In this document: piece by piece, positions 11,297 to 20,544 of the stretch
How positions within the stretch are numbered: the stretch's first letter is position 1
Layout of the letters: each line of letters opens with the position of its first letter
NCBI GenBank assembly: GCA_932521035.1
Contig: OW051495.1
Location: forward strand, 7,688,001 to 7,752,000
Reading direction: 5' to 3'
DNA: 64,000 bases
Origin: Oscheius dolichura
Taxonomy: Eukaryota; Nematoda; Chromadorea; Rhabditida; Rhabditidae
Made by a program: the position numbers and the translations under genes
Notes under the pieces: model-generated
What the model was told of the DNA's origin: nothing
Database searches by the model: none
The model's input: the letters and a program-made list of their open reading frames with translations, nothing else

Positions 11297-12908
11297 ATGC
11301 CGCCCAAGAAAACGAAGAAGGACGACAAGCCGGCGAAGAAAGGAACGAAGGACAAGCAGCGGTCGATGCGCTCCAAACGAGTGAAGAAGAAGCCGGCACC
11401 GACGTCACAGGAGCCGACCCAGATGAACAAGGCGGATGCCGGCCCCCCGCCGGAGGCAGCTTCTACGCGGACCGACCAAAAGGGCAGCGCCTCTAAGGAA
11501 GTCGTCAAATGGGTTCACCGCGCACTGGATATGGGCGTTGTCGCCCTCCAGGAGGAGTACCGCGCCCTGGCCAAATACACCCTGCCCGAGATGACGATGG
11601 ACGCCTTCCGGACGAACCACGAGGCCGGCAAGAACCGATACCAAGATGTGCCGTGTCAGGACCAGAATCGGGTTGTGTTGAAGTGGCCCGGCTGTCCCAT
11701 CGACTACGTCCATGCCAACTACGTGGCCACTCCTCACGGTTCGAAGCGTTTCATCTGTACTCAAGGGCCCCTCGACTGCACCATCATGGAATTCTGGACT
11801 ATGGTCGTTCAGGAGGAGTCGGGTATCATCGTCATGCTGTGCAATGTCATCGAATGCGTACGTTGCCTTCTTGCTAAAGACCTGCGAGCAAATTGTGCTC
11901 GAAACTTTGTTTTTTTTTGCACAGAAAAAGCCGCCTGCCACTGTAAAAGAATGGAGCGGGTGACATTATGCTTTCTGACTTGTTTGGGACAAGAATTTAA
12001 CAGCCAACCGGAACTACCGCTTTTAACCACGCGGCCGGCCGTCGGCTACAAAATTTCTTTTCGCTGGTTCTCGCACCAGACGGTTGCTTTTTGACGAATC
12101 GAAATGAATTGCTAGGAAATATAACTTTCGTGATGATCCCTTACCCAAGATGAATTTTCAGGGAAAGCTGAAATGCGCCCAGTACTGGCCTGAGAATGAA
12201 GGTGACACTCAAAAAGTGGAGGGCCCGAACTTCGAGATCACCAACAAAGGTACCACTCTGCATCCGGTTGAGCCGACGGTCCGGAAGACCATGCTACTCG
12301 TCAAGTACAAGGACTCGAAGGGCGCCAGCCAGGAGCGTAGCATCATTCACTACCAGTGGCTTGGTAAGCGACAGGCTTCTCTTTTCTTACTATAGGGCTA
12401 TAACCATGCCCATAAGCTGCCAGAAGGCTTCATTTTTTGTGGGCACATCCTCAAATCCATGCTTTCCAGATTGGCCTGATCGAGGAGTGCCCCCGTGCCG
12501 TCTGACGGCCATGGAACTGCTGTCCTGTGTCCGCGGCTCCAAGAACCCCATCGTCGTGCATTGTTCGGCTGGAATTGGACGTACCGGTCAGTTTGACACT
12601 CATAACCTTCAAGTATATACCGTGTTCTTCCAGGTACCATTGTGGCCATCGAATACATTATGGAACGTCTGGCCGCGGGACAGGAGTGCGCCGCGATGAA
12701 CGAGCTGCTCAAGATGCTCCGCGATCAACGGGCCTACAGTATCCAGAATGACCTGCAATATCTCTACATCCACCGTGTTATGCTGTGCTATTTCCTGGAG
12801 AAGCATAAGGCCATATATACAACGGTATTGGAAGACGGCTACACGGAGAAGTATGCCCAGTTCATTGTGGACTACGACCAGGCCACCGGCGGCAGCAAGC
12901 CTCAATAG
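11297..12908 (+). CDS. Non-receptor protein tyrosine phosphatase (nematode PTP)
   Basis: Exons 11297-11857, 12162-12363, 12470-12586 and 12634-12908 join in phase to 384 residues. An N-terminal Lys-rich segment of about 70 residues precedes a complete PTP domain. Visible motifs are KNRYQDVPCQDQNRVVL, DYVHANYV, KRFICTQGPL, KLKCAQYWP, the WPD loop in DWPDRGVP and the P-loop HCSAGIGRTG, with catalytic cysteine and arginine intact. It should dephosphorylate phosphotyrosine. The exons are GC-rich like the kinase at 4.3-5.8 kb. Small PTPs of this kind form a large, often sperm-expressed nematode expansion (family knowledge; expression here is inference). The first intron is 304 bp and the others are 106 and 47 bp. 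AATAAA at 12943-12948. The 3' end is tail-to-tail with the next gene. Confidence 0.92.
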
Positions 12909-13077
12909 GCCACAACACAGCTCTCAACTCGCAAAATAAGACAATAAAGGAGCGAGAACAATCACTCTTTTTCTTGTCTTGTGGTCTTTGTGATTCTTCG
13001 CCTTGTACTTGAGAAGAAGTTCCCGTAATTCAGAGGCGCCCTTCTTGGGCTGGGGTCTTTTGTTACAATCTTTATTA

Positions 13078-14998
13078 TCAAAACCGGTGAACAATAAAGA
13101 CTCTTGAATTATCAACTTCGGAAGTAGGCGCCGAGCCGCGCTTCTTCCAGAAAATATCGTAAATACCTTCCCTGACGTCGACACAAGTGAACATGAGAAT
13201 AAAAGGCGGCACAACGGTCATAGCATCCACAACGTAGACGAGCAGCACCCGGGAGAAGTCATATACTTCCGGATCCGTCATTCTCATGTATCTTTGGAGG
13301 ACCTGAAAAAGAAACGAATACGTTTTTAGCGTAGAGCTGAAATAATGTTCTCATTTTACGCTTTTTAAACTTGATCTCAAACGAAAGTAAACGCGGTCTG
13401 AATCTGTTGAATAGCCTGTAGCTCGCTTTCCCCGTGTTTACTTCTTCTCTACAAAACTTACAGTAACCCCTCCTGAACTGAACTGCATCAGCATATCAAT
13501 AACACAGTTGACGAATAATTTGATCTCTGTCCGTCGTTGAGAGCCAAGAATTTTTAGTTTACCACAGAAGAATTGTAGAAATACGGAAAAGTTAAAGAAA
13601 AAGCTGATACCGCAACAAGTCATCATTATTACCGCCATACTGTCGTACATAAAGTAGAGATCCTAAAGATTTTTATAATTAAACAAATATAAAAAGAGTA
13701 CCCCAGTAATAACATATCTAAAATTGTCTGTTGCATTATAATATTCATATTTAGCCGTGGAGCGGAGGACGTTAATCGAGAAGAACAAAGGAGCGACGTA
13801 GAGGAGAATAATGGCCCAAATGTAAAGCTTCTTCCAGAGCTGGAAACTCATTTTTCTACTGGGAAAAAGGTCCTACAACGACAATCTTTTCAACAAAATA
13901 GAGATACGTTCTTTCAGACCCTCTCTAAACCCTCTTTGGGCACGTTTGGCCTTTGCTTTTTGAAAGATTTCAATTATTCTCGTTTTCCGATCAAAAAGAG
14001 CATAAAGTAATGACATTTCCACCTGGTCTGCACGCGCGTGCTAAAATTATAAATTTGTAGCCAATTTGCGTCAATAATAGTGATTCATATGATGGTGAAC
14101 GAGGCCCGATTAATTCTGCGTTTACTGATCTATTAATATGTGATAATGGCGATGTTTGTAGCCGAAATACGGGAACTTACTTTGGATAGTCCCAAAACGA
14201 TGACAACGAAACGATCAAAAGCCATCAGACTAGTCAACCAGAATTGGGTATAGCTCAGGTGCCAGTGGATGAAAATCACAGGAATCAGCCAGAAATAATT
14301 CATATTGTAGAAGAAATCTTTCAGGAGGCAGTCACCACAAGTGAAGTATGGAAGACGGACAGCGAAGTACTTGTTCAGGTACATGACGATATTCTGAAAG
14401 AGGACCATAATACCGACCTATAAATGACAATTTTGAGGAACCCTCGATATCGCAGACACCTCATTGAGCACTTCAAACCGTCGGAAAGATTAGATCCTAA
14501 CTTTTGTGACAGCCAAGAAACAACAACAAAAGGACAACAAAAAACAGTACGGGATTCTTCCAAAAGACAAGTTCACCCCGTAACCGAAGACCCGTAGCCC
14601 TCCAGATACATTTCTGAACAAAGAAACTCCCATTAGGATAAAATGGTCTTTCCAGAGGATATTCCAAGTACATCGTAATGACTGACACCCTCTGGTCACA
14701 TGGAGAAGATTGCAAAATAAAGAGGATGAGTTTCTTTTGAAGGAGATACTGTAGCTGCCTTTTGACTCCATTTTTGATGTAAAAGTAGGTTACGGAGATT
14801 AGGGTTCTCAAGGGACGGAAAAAAACGTACAGCTATTCCAGAAGCGATGTAAATGGTATAAAAAGAGCCATTCAATGTCTTCTTTCGAATTATGATGACA
14901 ATTGTCGCGATGTACAAAGGTATAGAAATAACGCCATAGAATACCATAGTAGTAAATCCGAAAGAAAGAAAAGAGTGCTCCATTGTGGTTGTAGCCAT
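13078..14998 (-). CDS. Seven-transmembrane chemoreceptor, srv/srg-type
   Basis: Exons 14998-14831, 14417-14181, 13872-13702, 13662-13462 and 13302-13078 give 333 residues, and every intron is phase 0. TM1 (TMVFYGVISIPLYIATIVII) is followed by NGSFYTIYIASGIA, the Srg/Srv pattern after TM1. YTQFWLTSLMAFDRFVVI corresponds to the TM3 'DRF' region. Later exons supply TM4 to TM7 and a short cytoplasmic tail ending in IVHRF. I chose the ATG at 14998 (MATTTMEHSF); the frame stays open upstream without an ATG. AATAAA at 13076-13071 lies 2 bp after the stop, only about 120 bp from the PTP polyadenylation signal on the other strand. Likely a sensory-neuron GPCR; the exact class is inferred. Confidence 0.75.
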
Positions 14999-15839
14999 AT
15001 AAGCAATTACAATATTAGTCGTATTTTCCGACAAGTGGGCAGAAAAATGTCAGACAGGTGAAAATTTACTGCTGATCGTGGGTCATTGGCCACAATTGTG
15101 AAAGTGAAATAAGACTTGCGGTATCCTTGCCGAAAGAAGAAGGCAATTTTTGATGGTGGTCGTTCTCGATTTACCGGATTGGTACTTGGATAAAATTGAG
15201 CTCAAATGTCATCGAATGACATGCTCGTTGAGAGCTAATTTCATTTTAAAAATTGGTACAAATGGATTCCGATAATTGGTAACAAAACAAGCAAAAGACC
15301 AGTCTTTGTCTGCTAGCAACGGGGGGCTGAGAAACTTCGGGTTACTGTATTATCTCCAAAAGAACCTATAGTCCATTTTCCATGGGAAAAGAAAGCGCTT
15401 CGGGACCATTTACTATTTTGCTGTCCAATTTCCCTGATTTTCAGGTTTCACCCGAAGTTAGGGATTATATTCCTTCCCTGTCCACTGGAAATGGACTATA
15501 TTCGAATAAAAAAAGTCTTGCTGAGGAATTCTTGGAATTCTTGACCTTGTCAGTATATATTTACCATAAAATTACCACCCTAATAGAAGGAATGATGGTT
15601 GTTTTCTTTCCCATCCTCCCTCACTCCCTATTTGTTATTCAACCACCTTTCCCGGTAAGCTGTCTCCTTTATTTTCCTCCCTCTCTTCCCCTCTCTGAAA
15701 CTAATTATTGTTCTTTGGAGCTCTCCCCCCTCTCCCCCGTTTTTGCTGACACTTCATCAAGGTAATTGCTCTCCAAAATTGTCTCGGCTTAAAGTGCCCG
15801 CCCTCGTTTTGCATCATCTCTTCCTTCCGTCTGCCGCTA
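14999..15839. other. Intergenic, pyrimidine-rich
   Basis: This divergent spacer lies between the srv/srg-type receptor and the putative peptide gene. Positions 15590-15840 are rich in CT tracts on the plus strand (CCCTCTCC-type words). A 127-codon open stretch at 15382-15765 has no splice or family support, so I do not call it. Confidence 0.35.
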
Positions 15840-16110
15840 ATGAAGGTCTGCCTGTTTCTTTTATATCACCGTTCCTGAAAACCTTCAGATTGTAGCCGTT
15901 CTCCTATTCCTTCTTCCCCTTTGCACTGGGTTCATTTCGGATTTGTGGGAAGAACAAGGCACGCTGGATCTTGGAAAGAAAGGAATAGCGCCGTGGTCAG
16001 ACAAACGGAAAACTCTCTACATATCACATTTTGGAGTAGATAACCGGGGATCACGATCCCGCCCGGCTACGGTTTTTAGAGTATTCGCCCAAAGACCTCA
16101 GTTACATTAA
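15840..16110 (+). CDS. Putative secreted neuropeptide-like precursor
   Basis: A 6-bp first exon (ATGAAG, 15840-15845), a 43-bp intron (15846-15888, ending CCTTCAG) and a second exon to TAA at 16110 give about 76 residues. The product begins MKIVAVLLFLLPLCTGF, a good signal peptide. It then has DLWEEQGTLDLGKK, GIAPWSDKRK and HFGVDNRGSRSR, that is, short segments separated by dibasic KK, KR(K) and R-x-R sites. This is the layout of a peptide precursor processed by prohormone convertases. AATAAA at 16130-16135 lies 20 bp after the stop, which supports a real 3' end. The donor GTCTGC is unusual, so the first exon is uncertain. No known peptide family is recognised. Confidence 0.42.
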
Positions 16111-16135
16111 CACGGCGTTTGTTATTTGTAATAAA

Positions 16136-17083
16136 TAATTGAACAGAAATGCTTCAATTGGTTAGTTCTTCTAGGTTCGCCAACCTCGTTTGCCGCGTCT
16201 GCTAATACCGGCTTTGATCCCGACGGAGTTGCTCACAAGGCGCTTCATTCTACCCGCCTAAATTGTTCATTTTCATAAGTAGAAGTGGACGGAGAAGGTC
16301 TCCTTTTTTACTTATGGATTCTCGACAAACAATAAGCTTTTAATGAATTGTTAGTGATAACGGCTTGCTAGCTTTCTTGGCGCCCCTACAAAACACAGAA
16401 TCCTTGCTTTTACTGCTGAGCTCTTGTCTCTGGTAACCAACATGACTGCGCGTTATTAGAAAGGAGCTTCGTGTGTTATCCGCCGTGTTGCAAACCAGCA
16501 TATGTGCTTGGTTATCCGCCACAGAGCCAGATAGAACAGGCAACAATGAGAAAACCGGCGAAAAAGGACAATACAGACGAGAACTTGACAGAGAAATGGA
16601 AAGTAAAATGAAGGAATGCCATGTCGACGGAAATCTTCAAGAAAAGCAGCAAAGAAATACAATATCTAATTGAGAAAGAGAGTTAAAAAATCAACAAGAA
16701 AAAGTAAACAAAGCAATAAGGAAAGCAGGACATTTATTCGCCTTTGTTTATGCTGAAAGCCATTCAAACATCTACTGCATGTGCTGAAAAGGAGAAGTAT
16801 AGTATAGCCTGGAACGGCCACTTACTCTACTCTTTTACAGCAAAGATGATTTGGATTGGGAAAGACAGGCCGAAGTAGGGACGGTTAGTAGAGAGACAGT
16901 TAGTAGACAAATGGAATGAATCAGCGCGCACCAGCGGTCGCGTATATTTGAAAATTGTTTATCTTTTGGGTATTCAAATGAGGTGGTTTCGCTTCTTTAT
17001 TACAGCGTTTTTACAAGAAAATGACCATTTTTCTTGTGTTTTCGGTAAAATTGAGTCAACTCCGTTTCCACTTCTTCTTTACG
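16136..17083. other. Intergenic, no supported gene
   Basis: About 950 bp between the putative peptide gene and the TTL gene on the same strand. Open frames on both strands are under 70 codons and overlapping. I see no motif, signal peptide or splice-compatible exon. The last part presumably contains the TTL promoter. Confidence 0.4.
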
Positions 17084-18605
17084 ATGGTGCGGTTCACTTT
17101 TTTGGTAGGATAGCCACCAAATTACCAACAACGCAAACTTCAGCTTTTGTTCCTTCTTCTTCCATTTCTGGCGTCTTGGCCAACAGAGGTGAAGATTGAA
17201 TACGTGCTCTTGTGCCCATATCTCCCGGATAAGAAACTGGCCAATTTCTCCTATGAAATGGTTTTGATGGAGGTTCGTTTCAAAAGGAGCTCTTAATTGC
17301 AGCTGCTACTGGACTGGAAAGGTCTCGGAGCGAATGCACCCTTATTTTTATGGCTTCTTTCGCGTTGGGACCCAAGCACACAGATCCTTACTGTTTCTTA
17401 CATTAACCCATTTTTGCCCGAATTTCCTATTTCAAAGAATTCTTTTCCTGTAAAATGCTTCTCCAAGGGCCGAATTTAGAGCAAGGCGAGAGTAGGTTCA
17501 TTCGATGGCGTCTCTCGCCGTCTACTAGGTGCATCTCTTTCTTCTGTTTGGGAGCGTCATAGTGAGGAATCGACAGCGTTTTACCAGAATTAAGCTCTTT
17601 TCCTGTAAACGGTCCAATTCGAGGATAAGATGATCTCGGATTGTTGCGGCTTATAGGAAAAGGGTTAACTCGGTTAAAAGGCTGTCGATTCCTCACCGTG
17701 ACACTCTCATACTGAAGAAAGAAATTCTCCTAGTAGACGGCAAAGGCGTCATCGAATGAACCTACTCTCATCCCGCTTCCGCGCTGCAAATTCAAACCCA
17801 TTTTTTTTAAATTGCTCGGAATAAGGGGAAAACGAGGTAAATCGCGGAAGCTATCCACGGATCCTTGCTTTTCAGGTACGAATACCCCTAGAAAAGTGTT
17901 TTTCTCGAAATAAAATTTCCGATTTTCCCAAAAATCACCAAAGGGGGGACCAAGGCAAAAACGGTTCATTTTTGAACCCGTGGGAACTAATGGGTTAAAA
18001 CAATTGTGAAAGAGCCATGCAGAATTGATCTCTAGGTCCCAAAGCGAATTATCAGCATTTCCACCCATTTTTGTACCAATACTGCCAAGAACTGCCCGCA
18101 TTGGGTCTCCTTTCTTTTGTTAAAATCAGCTGTTCGTTTCGGGCCTATCTGCTGGTTTTTAAAAGTCGCAATTAAAAAAAGGCGAACCTACTGATGAACC
18201 TGATTAATTTTCTTTTTGATTTCAGTTTGACAGTCACACATTCAACGATCAAGTAGGCCCTGACGGGTTTTGCCAATACCGCCATCCATCAACCCACGCA
18301 GAAATCTATAGGAGCTCAAGGAAATTATTCAACAATAGCAGCTGGCGAAGAATGGCGTGATGATGGCTATTATGAATTCTTTTTAAATATCTATCATGAC
18401 TGTACAATTGGCGGAAGCAAAGTTAGGGTACCGCTGCTCTTTATTCATTTAATTAAAAAAATTATAGACACAATTTTATTTAACTGGAGGGCGATGCCCA
18501 ACAGATCAGCCGCAAAAAGAAAATACATGCATCTATAGAAATCAGTGGGTGGATTTGACAAAGACACATTGGTGGGCACGGGAGCCGCCCTACCGCGGAT
18601 CATAG
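17084..18605 (+). CDS. Transthyretin-like (TTL) secreted protein
   Basis: Exons 17084-17104, 17144-17272, 18226-18252, 18302-18427 and 18468-18605 join in phase to 146 residues, the usual TTL length. A strong signal peptide (MVRFTFLLLFLLLPFLAS) precedes the mature protein. The mature part has VKIEYVLLCPY, EMVLMEFDSHTFNDQ, a turn GAQGNYSTIAAGEEW, and EFFLNIYHDC, which is the hallmark 'IYHDC' of nematode TTLs. A Cys-containing tail (GGRCPTD, ENTCIYR) follows. TTLs are extracellular beta-sandwich proteins, some acting in apoptotic-cell clearance; the role here is unknown. Introns are 39-49 bp except intron 2 (17273-18225, 953 bp), which contains a large inverted repeat. AATAAA at 18669-18674. 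Confidence 0.82.
17485..17770. repeat. Large inverted repeat (foldback/MITE-like) inside a TTL intron
   Basis: The arm at 17485-17610 and the reverse complement of 17648-17770 match over about 120 bp. They share nearly exact blocks such as GAGAGTAGGTTCATTCGATG, CCGTCTACTAGG and GTGAGGAATCGACAGC. A loop of about 37 bp separates the arms. Weaker similarity continues outward, for example TCGC(G/T)TTGGGACC near 17360 paired with 18040. The element lies wholly inside the long second intron of the TTL gene. It may be a non-autonomous foldback transposon or an inverted duplication. I see no clear target-site duplication by eye. Confidence 0.7.
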
Positions 18606-19132
18606 AGAGAAGACGCAGGAATTTCCGAAGAATCTTATACATATATTGCTTATATAGGTTATTTATACAATAAAAGTTTTTTAGAGAGAATTAAGTTATC
18701 TGTTAGAGGGCCGAAATTAGAGTTCTGCCCCACTTTCCGGCTTCTGCTTCGAAATCATACCGTTTTCCTGGTCCAAATACGAACAATTCCGTGTTTTTCG
18801 TCTTCTCTGGGTTCTCTAGACTCTCCTTATTCTCTTTTAGTGAACAAGACAATTTTTTCAAACGTAGTAGAAGTTCAAAAGTTCGAAAAAGACGCAGAAA
18901 TGAACCAGTTTTCAAAAGAACACTAGCCAAGGTTGTTGGTAAACTCTGAAGAGACGGCAGCTCGTAAATAGCCCGTAAAATGGGGCAAGGTTTTTTGCTG
19001 CCGTGATGGATCGAATGATTCTTCTCGCACTTTCCCGACAATTTGAATTGAAGAAACAGCTAACAAGGAAACGGATTTTTAGATCGAGGAATGTTTATTT
19101 ATAATTCATATATAAATAAATTAATTAATCAT
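18606..19132. other. Spacer between two convergent genes
   Basis: It contains the TTL polyadenylation site (AATAAA 18669-18674) and, on the other strand, the signal of the SXP/RAL-2 gene (19099-19094). A minus-strand open stretch at 18703-19041 lacks any recognised motif or splice context and is not called. Confidence 0.45.
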
Positions 19133-20491
19133 TTAGCGTTGAGGTCCAAAATGATGTCCGAAACGTCCCTTGAAGAGTTCGAAGATTTCGTCGCGAGCAT
19201 TGTCACTGAGTCCGTTGAGAATGTCCCACTTTTGGTCGCTGAGCTTCTCCAGCTTGTCCCAGGCGCCCTTAGCCTCGTCAGAGAGCTTTCCAATCTAAAA
19301 ATAAGTGATTAGGGCCAATTTATGGGTAAAAATTACCTTGGTCTTGAATTCCTGGCGTTCCTTCTCCTTCTTCTCGTGGAATTTGTTGAACTGCTCGAGC
19401 TGATCTCCCTTGAGGATCTTCTGAGCCAGCTCCTTCAGCTTCTCGGGCTTCTGGTCACGGGGAATGGAGCGGTCCTTCCAGATGGCCTTGAACTGGTCCT
19501 GGATATCCTTGGGCAGCTTCTTGATGAAGGGGAGGTGGGCATTCTTGAAGAGTTCGATTCTCTTCTCCTTCGGCAGCTCGTCCAACAGCTCACGAGTCAG
19601 TCCCTGCTGCTCGTAGCACTTGTCTCCTTCCTTGTAGTCCTTCCAAATGGCTTTGACCTTCAAAATTTACGAAATGATCTGTGTTGTCACTTCTCTGTGG
19701 GTGTCATTACGCTTTACAGATAAAAATCTCTTTCGAGAAAGATCTTGGCCATTCGAGATGGCCAGTTGGCAAATCGGGGAAGAAAAAGAAAACATACCTT
19801 GGTTTGGAGATCTTCGGGAAGCTCATCAGCATAGGGAGGCAGCCCGCAGGGGAAATGACCCTAAAATTGGAACTTTAGACTGGAATCAACGATTTTAAAG
19901 GGATGTAGCAATATAAATGTGTCCCTTTTCAGGCTTAGATACTACGAGGAAGGCTAGCCAAGGGATGAGAGACAACATACTCCCCAGAACAACGAATTAC
20001 AACCTTTTGAGAACCTTCTAGGGACTGGAAGGAACTTGAAAACTTTCCCAGAAAGCAGTCCTTCAAAAAGTGAAACTCTGCCCACTAAAACTTGGTCCAT
20101 CCATTGGATGATGGGAAGGGAAAAGTTTTCCAGGTCATTGGCAACCATCAGCTTTTTTTCCTCAGTAAAAACGATCCCACCGGGGAGTTTTTGGCGGTGA
20201 GAGTTTTTTAAATGGTTGTGACCATGAAGCGGGAGGTCTCTACTTTCTTCTGGGTCCTTTTATGAAGAAAACTGGCCCTCCTTATGGTATTGCAACGTTT
20301 TATAAATGGGGAGGGGCTCAAGTTACTTTGCCCTAGGACCTAGAGTGACTCACTGTAGCATTGTTCCCTGGTATTAAAAAATGGGGTCTTTGGGATTTTT
20401 AAAGGATTGTAATGGAGAAACGTACCCCTCGGTGTCCACCATGAGGCTTGGCTAGGGCCACAGCAGCGAGAGCGAGAAGATAGAACCACAT
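19133..20491 (-). CDS. SXP/RAL-2 family secreted protein (DUF148-like)
   Basis: Exons 20491-20426, 19860-19798, 19657-19337 and 19294-19133 are all phase 0 and give 203 residues. A signal peptide (MWFYLLALAAVALAKPHGG) is followed by HFPCGLPPYADELPEDLQTK. Then come amphipathic Lys/Glu-rich helices with DELPKEKRIELFKNAHLPF and LKGDQLEQFNKFHEKKEKER, and a last exon GAWDKLEKLSDQKWD. This layout matches nematode SXP/RAL-2 proteins, which are secreted and in parasites antigenic; the molecular function is poorly known. The exon 3 acceptor (TTTTGAAG) is weak but the phase fits. TATATAA at 20544-20538 lies 47 bp upstream of the ATG. AATAAA at 19099-19094. Confidence 0.75.
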
Positions 20492-20537
20492 GGTCTAGGA
20501 GTGGATGTCCTTGGTCCAACTGTTCCATTTGTCGTCC

Positions 20538-20544
20538 TTATATA
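20538..20544 (-). promoter_or_regulatory. TATA box of the SXP/RAL-2 gene
   Basis: Read on the minus strand the sequence is TATATAA, 47 bp upstream of the ATG at 20491. This is the same spacing as for the small secreted peptide gene at 1155. Confidence 0.6.

Noticed and set aside
15382-15765. 127-codon plus-strand open frame
   Set aside because: Pyrimidine-rich DNA encoding Ser/Leu/Pro repeats; no hydrophobic start, splice context or conserved motif.
17730-18101. 124-codon minus-strand ORF with ATG inside the TTL intron
   Set aside because: It runs through the right arm of the inverted repeat and its outward homology; it looks like part of the repeat rather than an independent gene, with no signal or motif.
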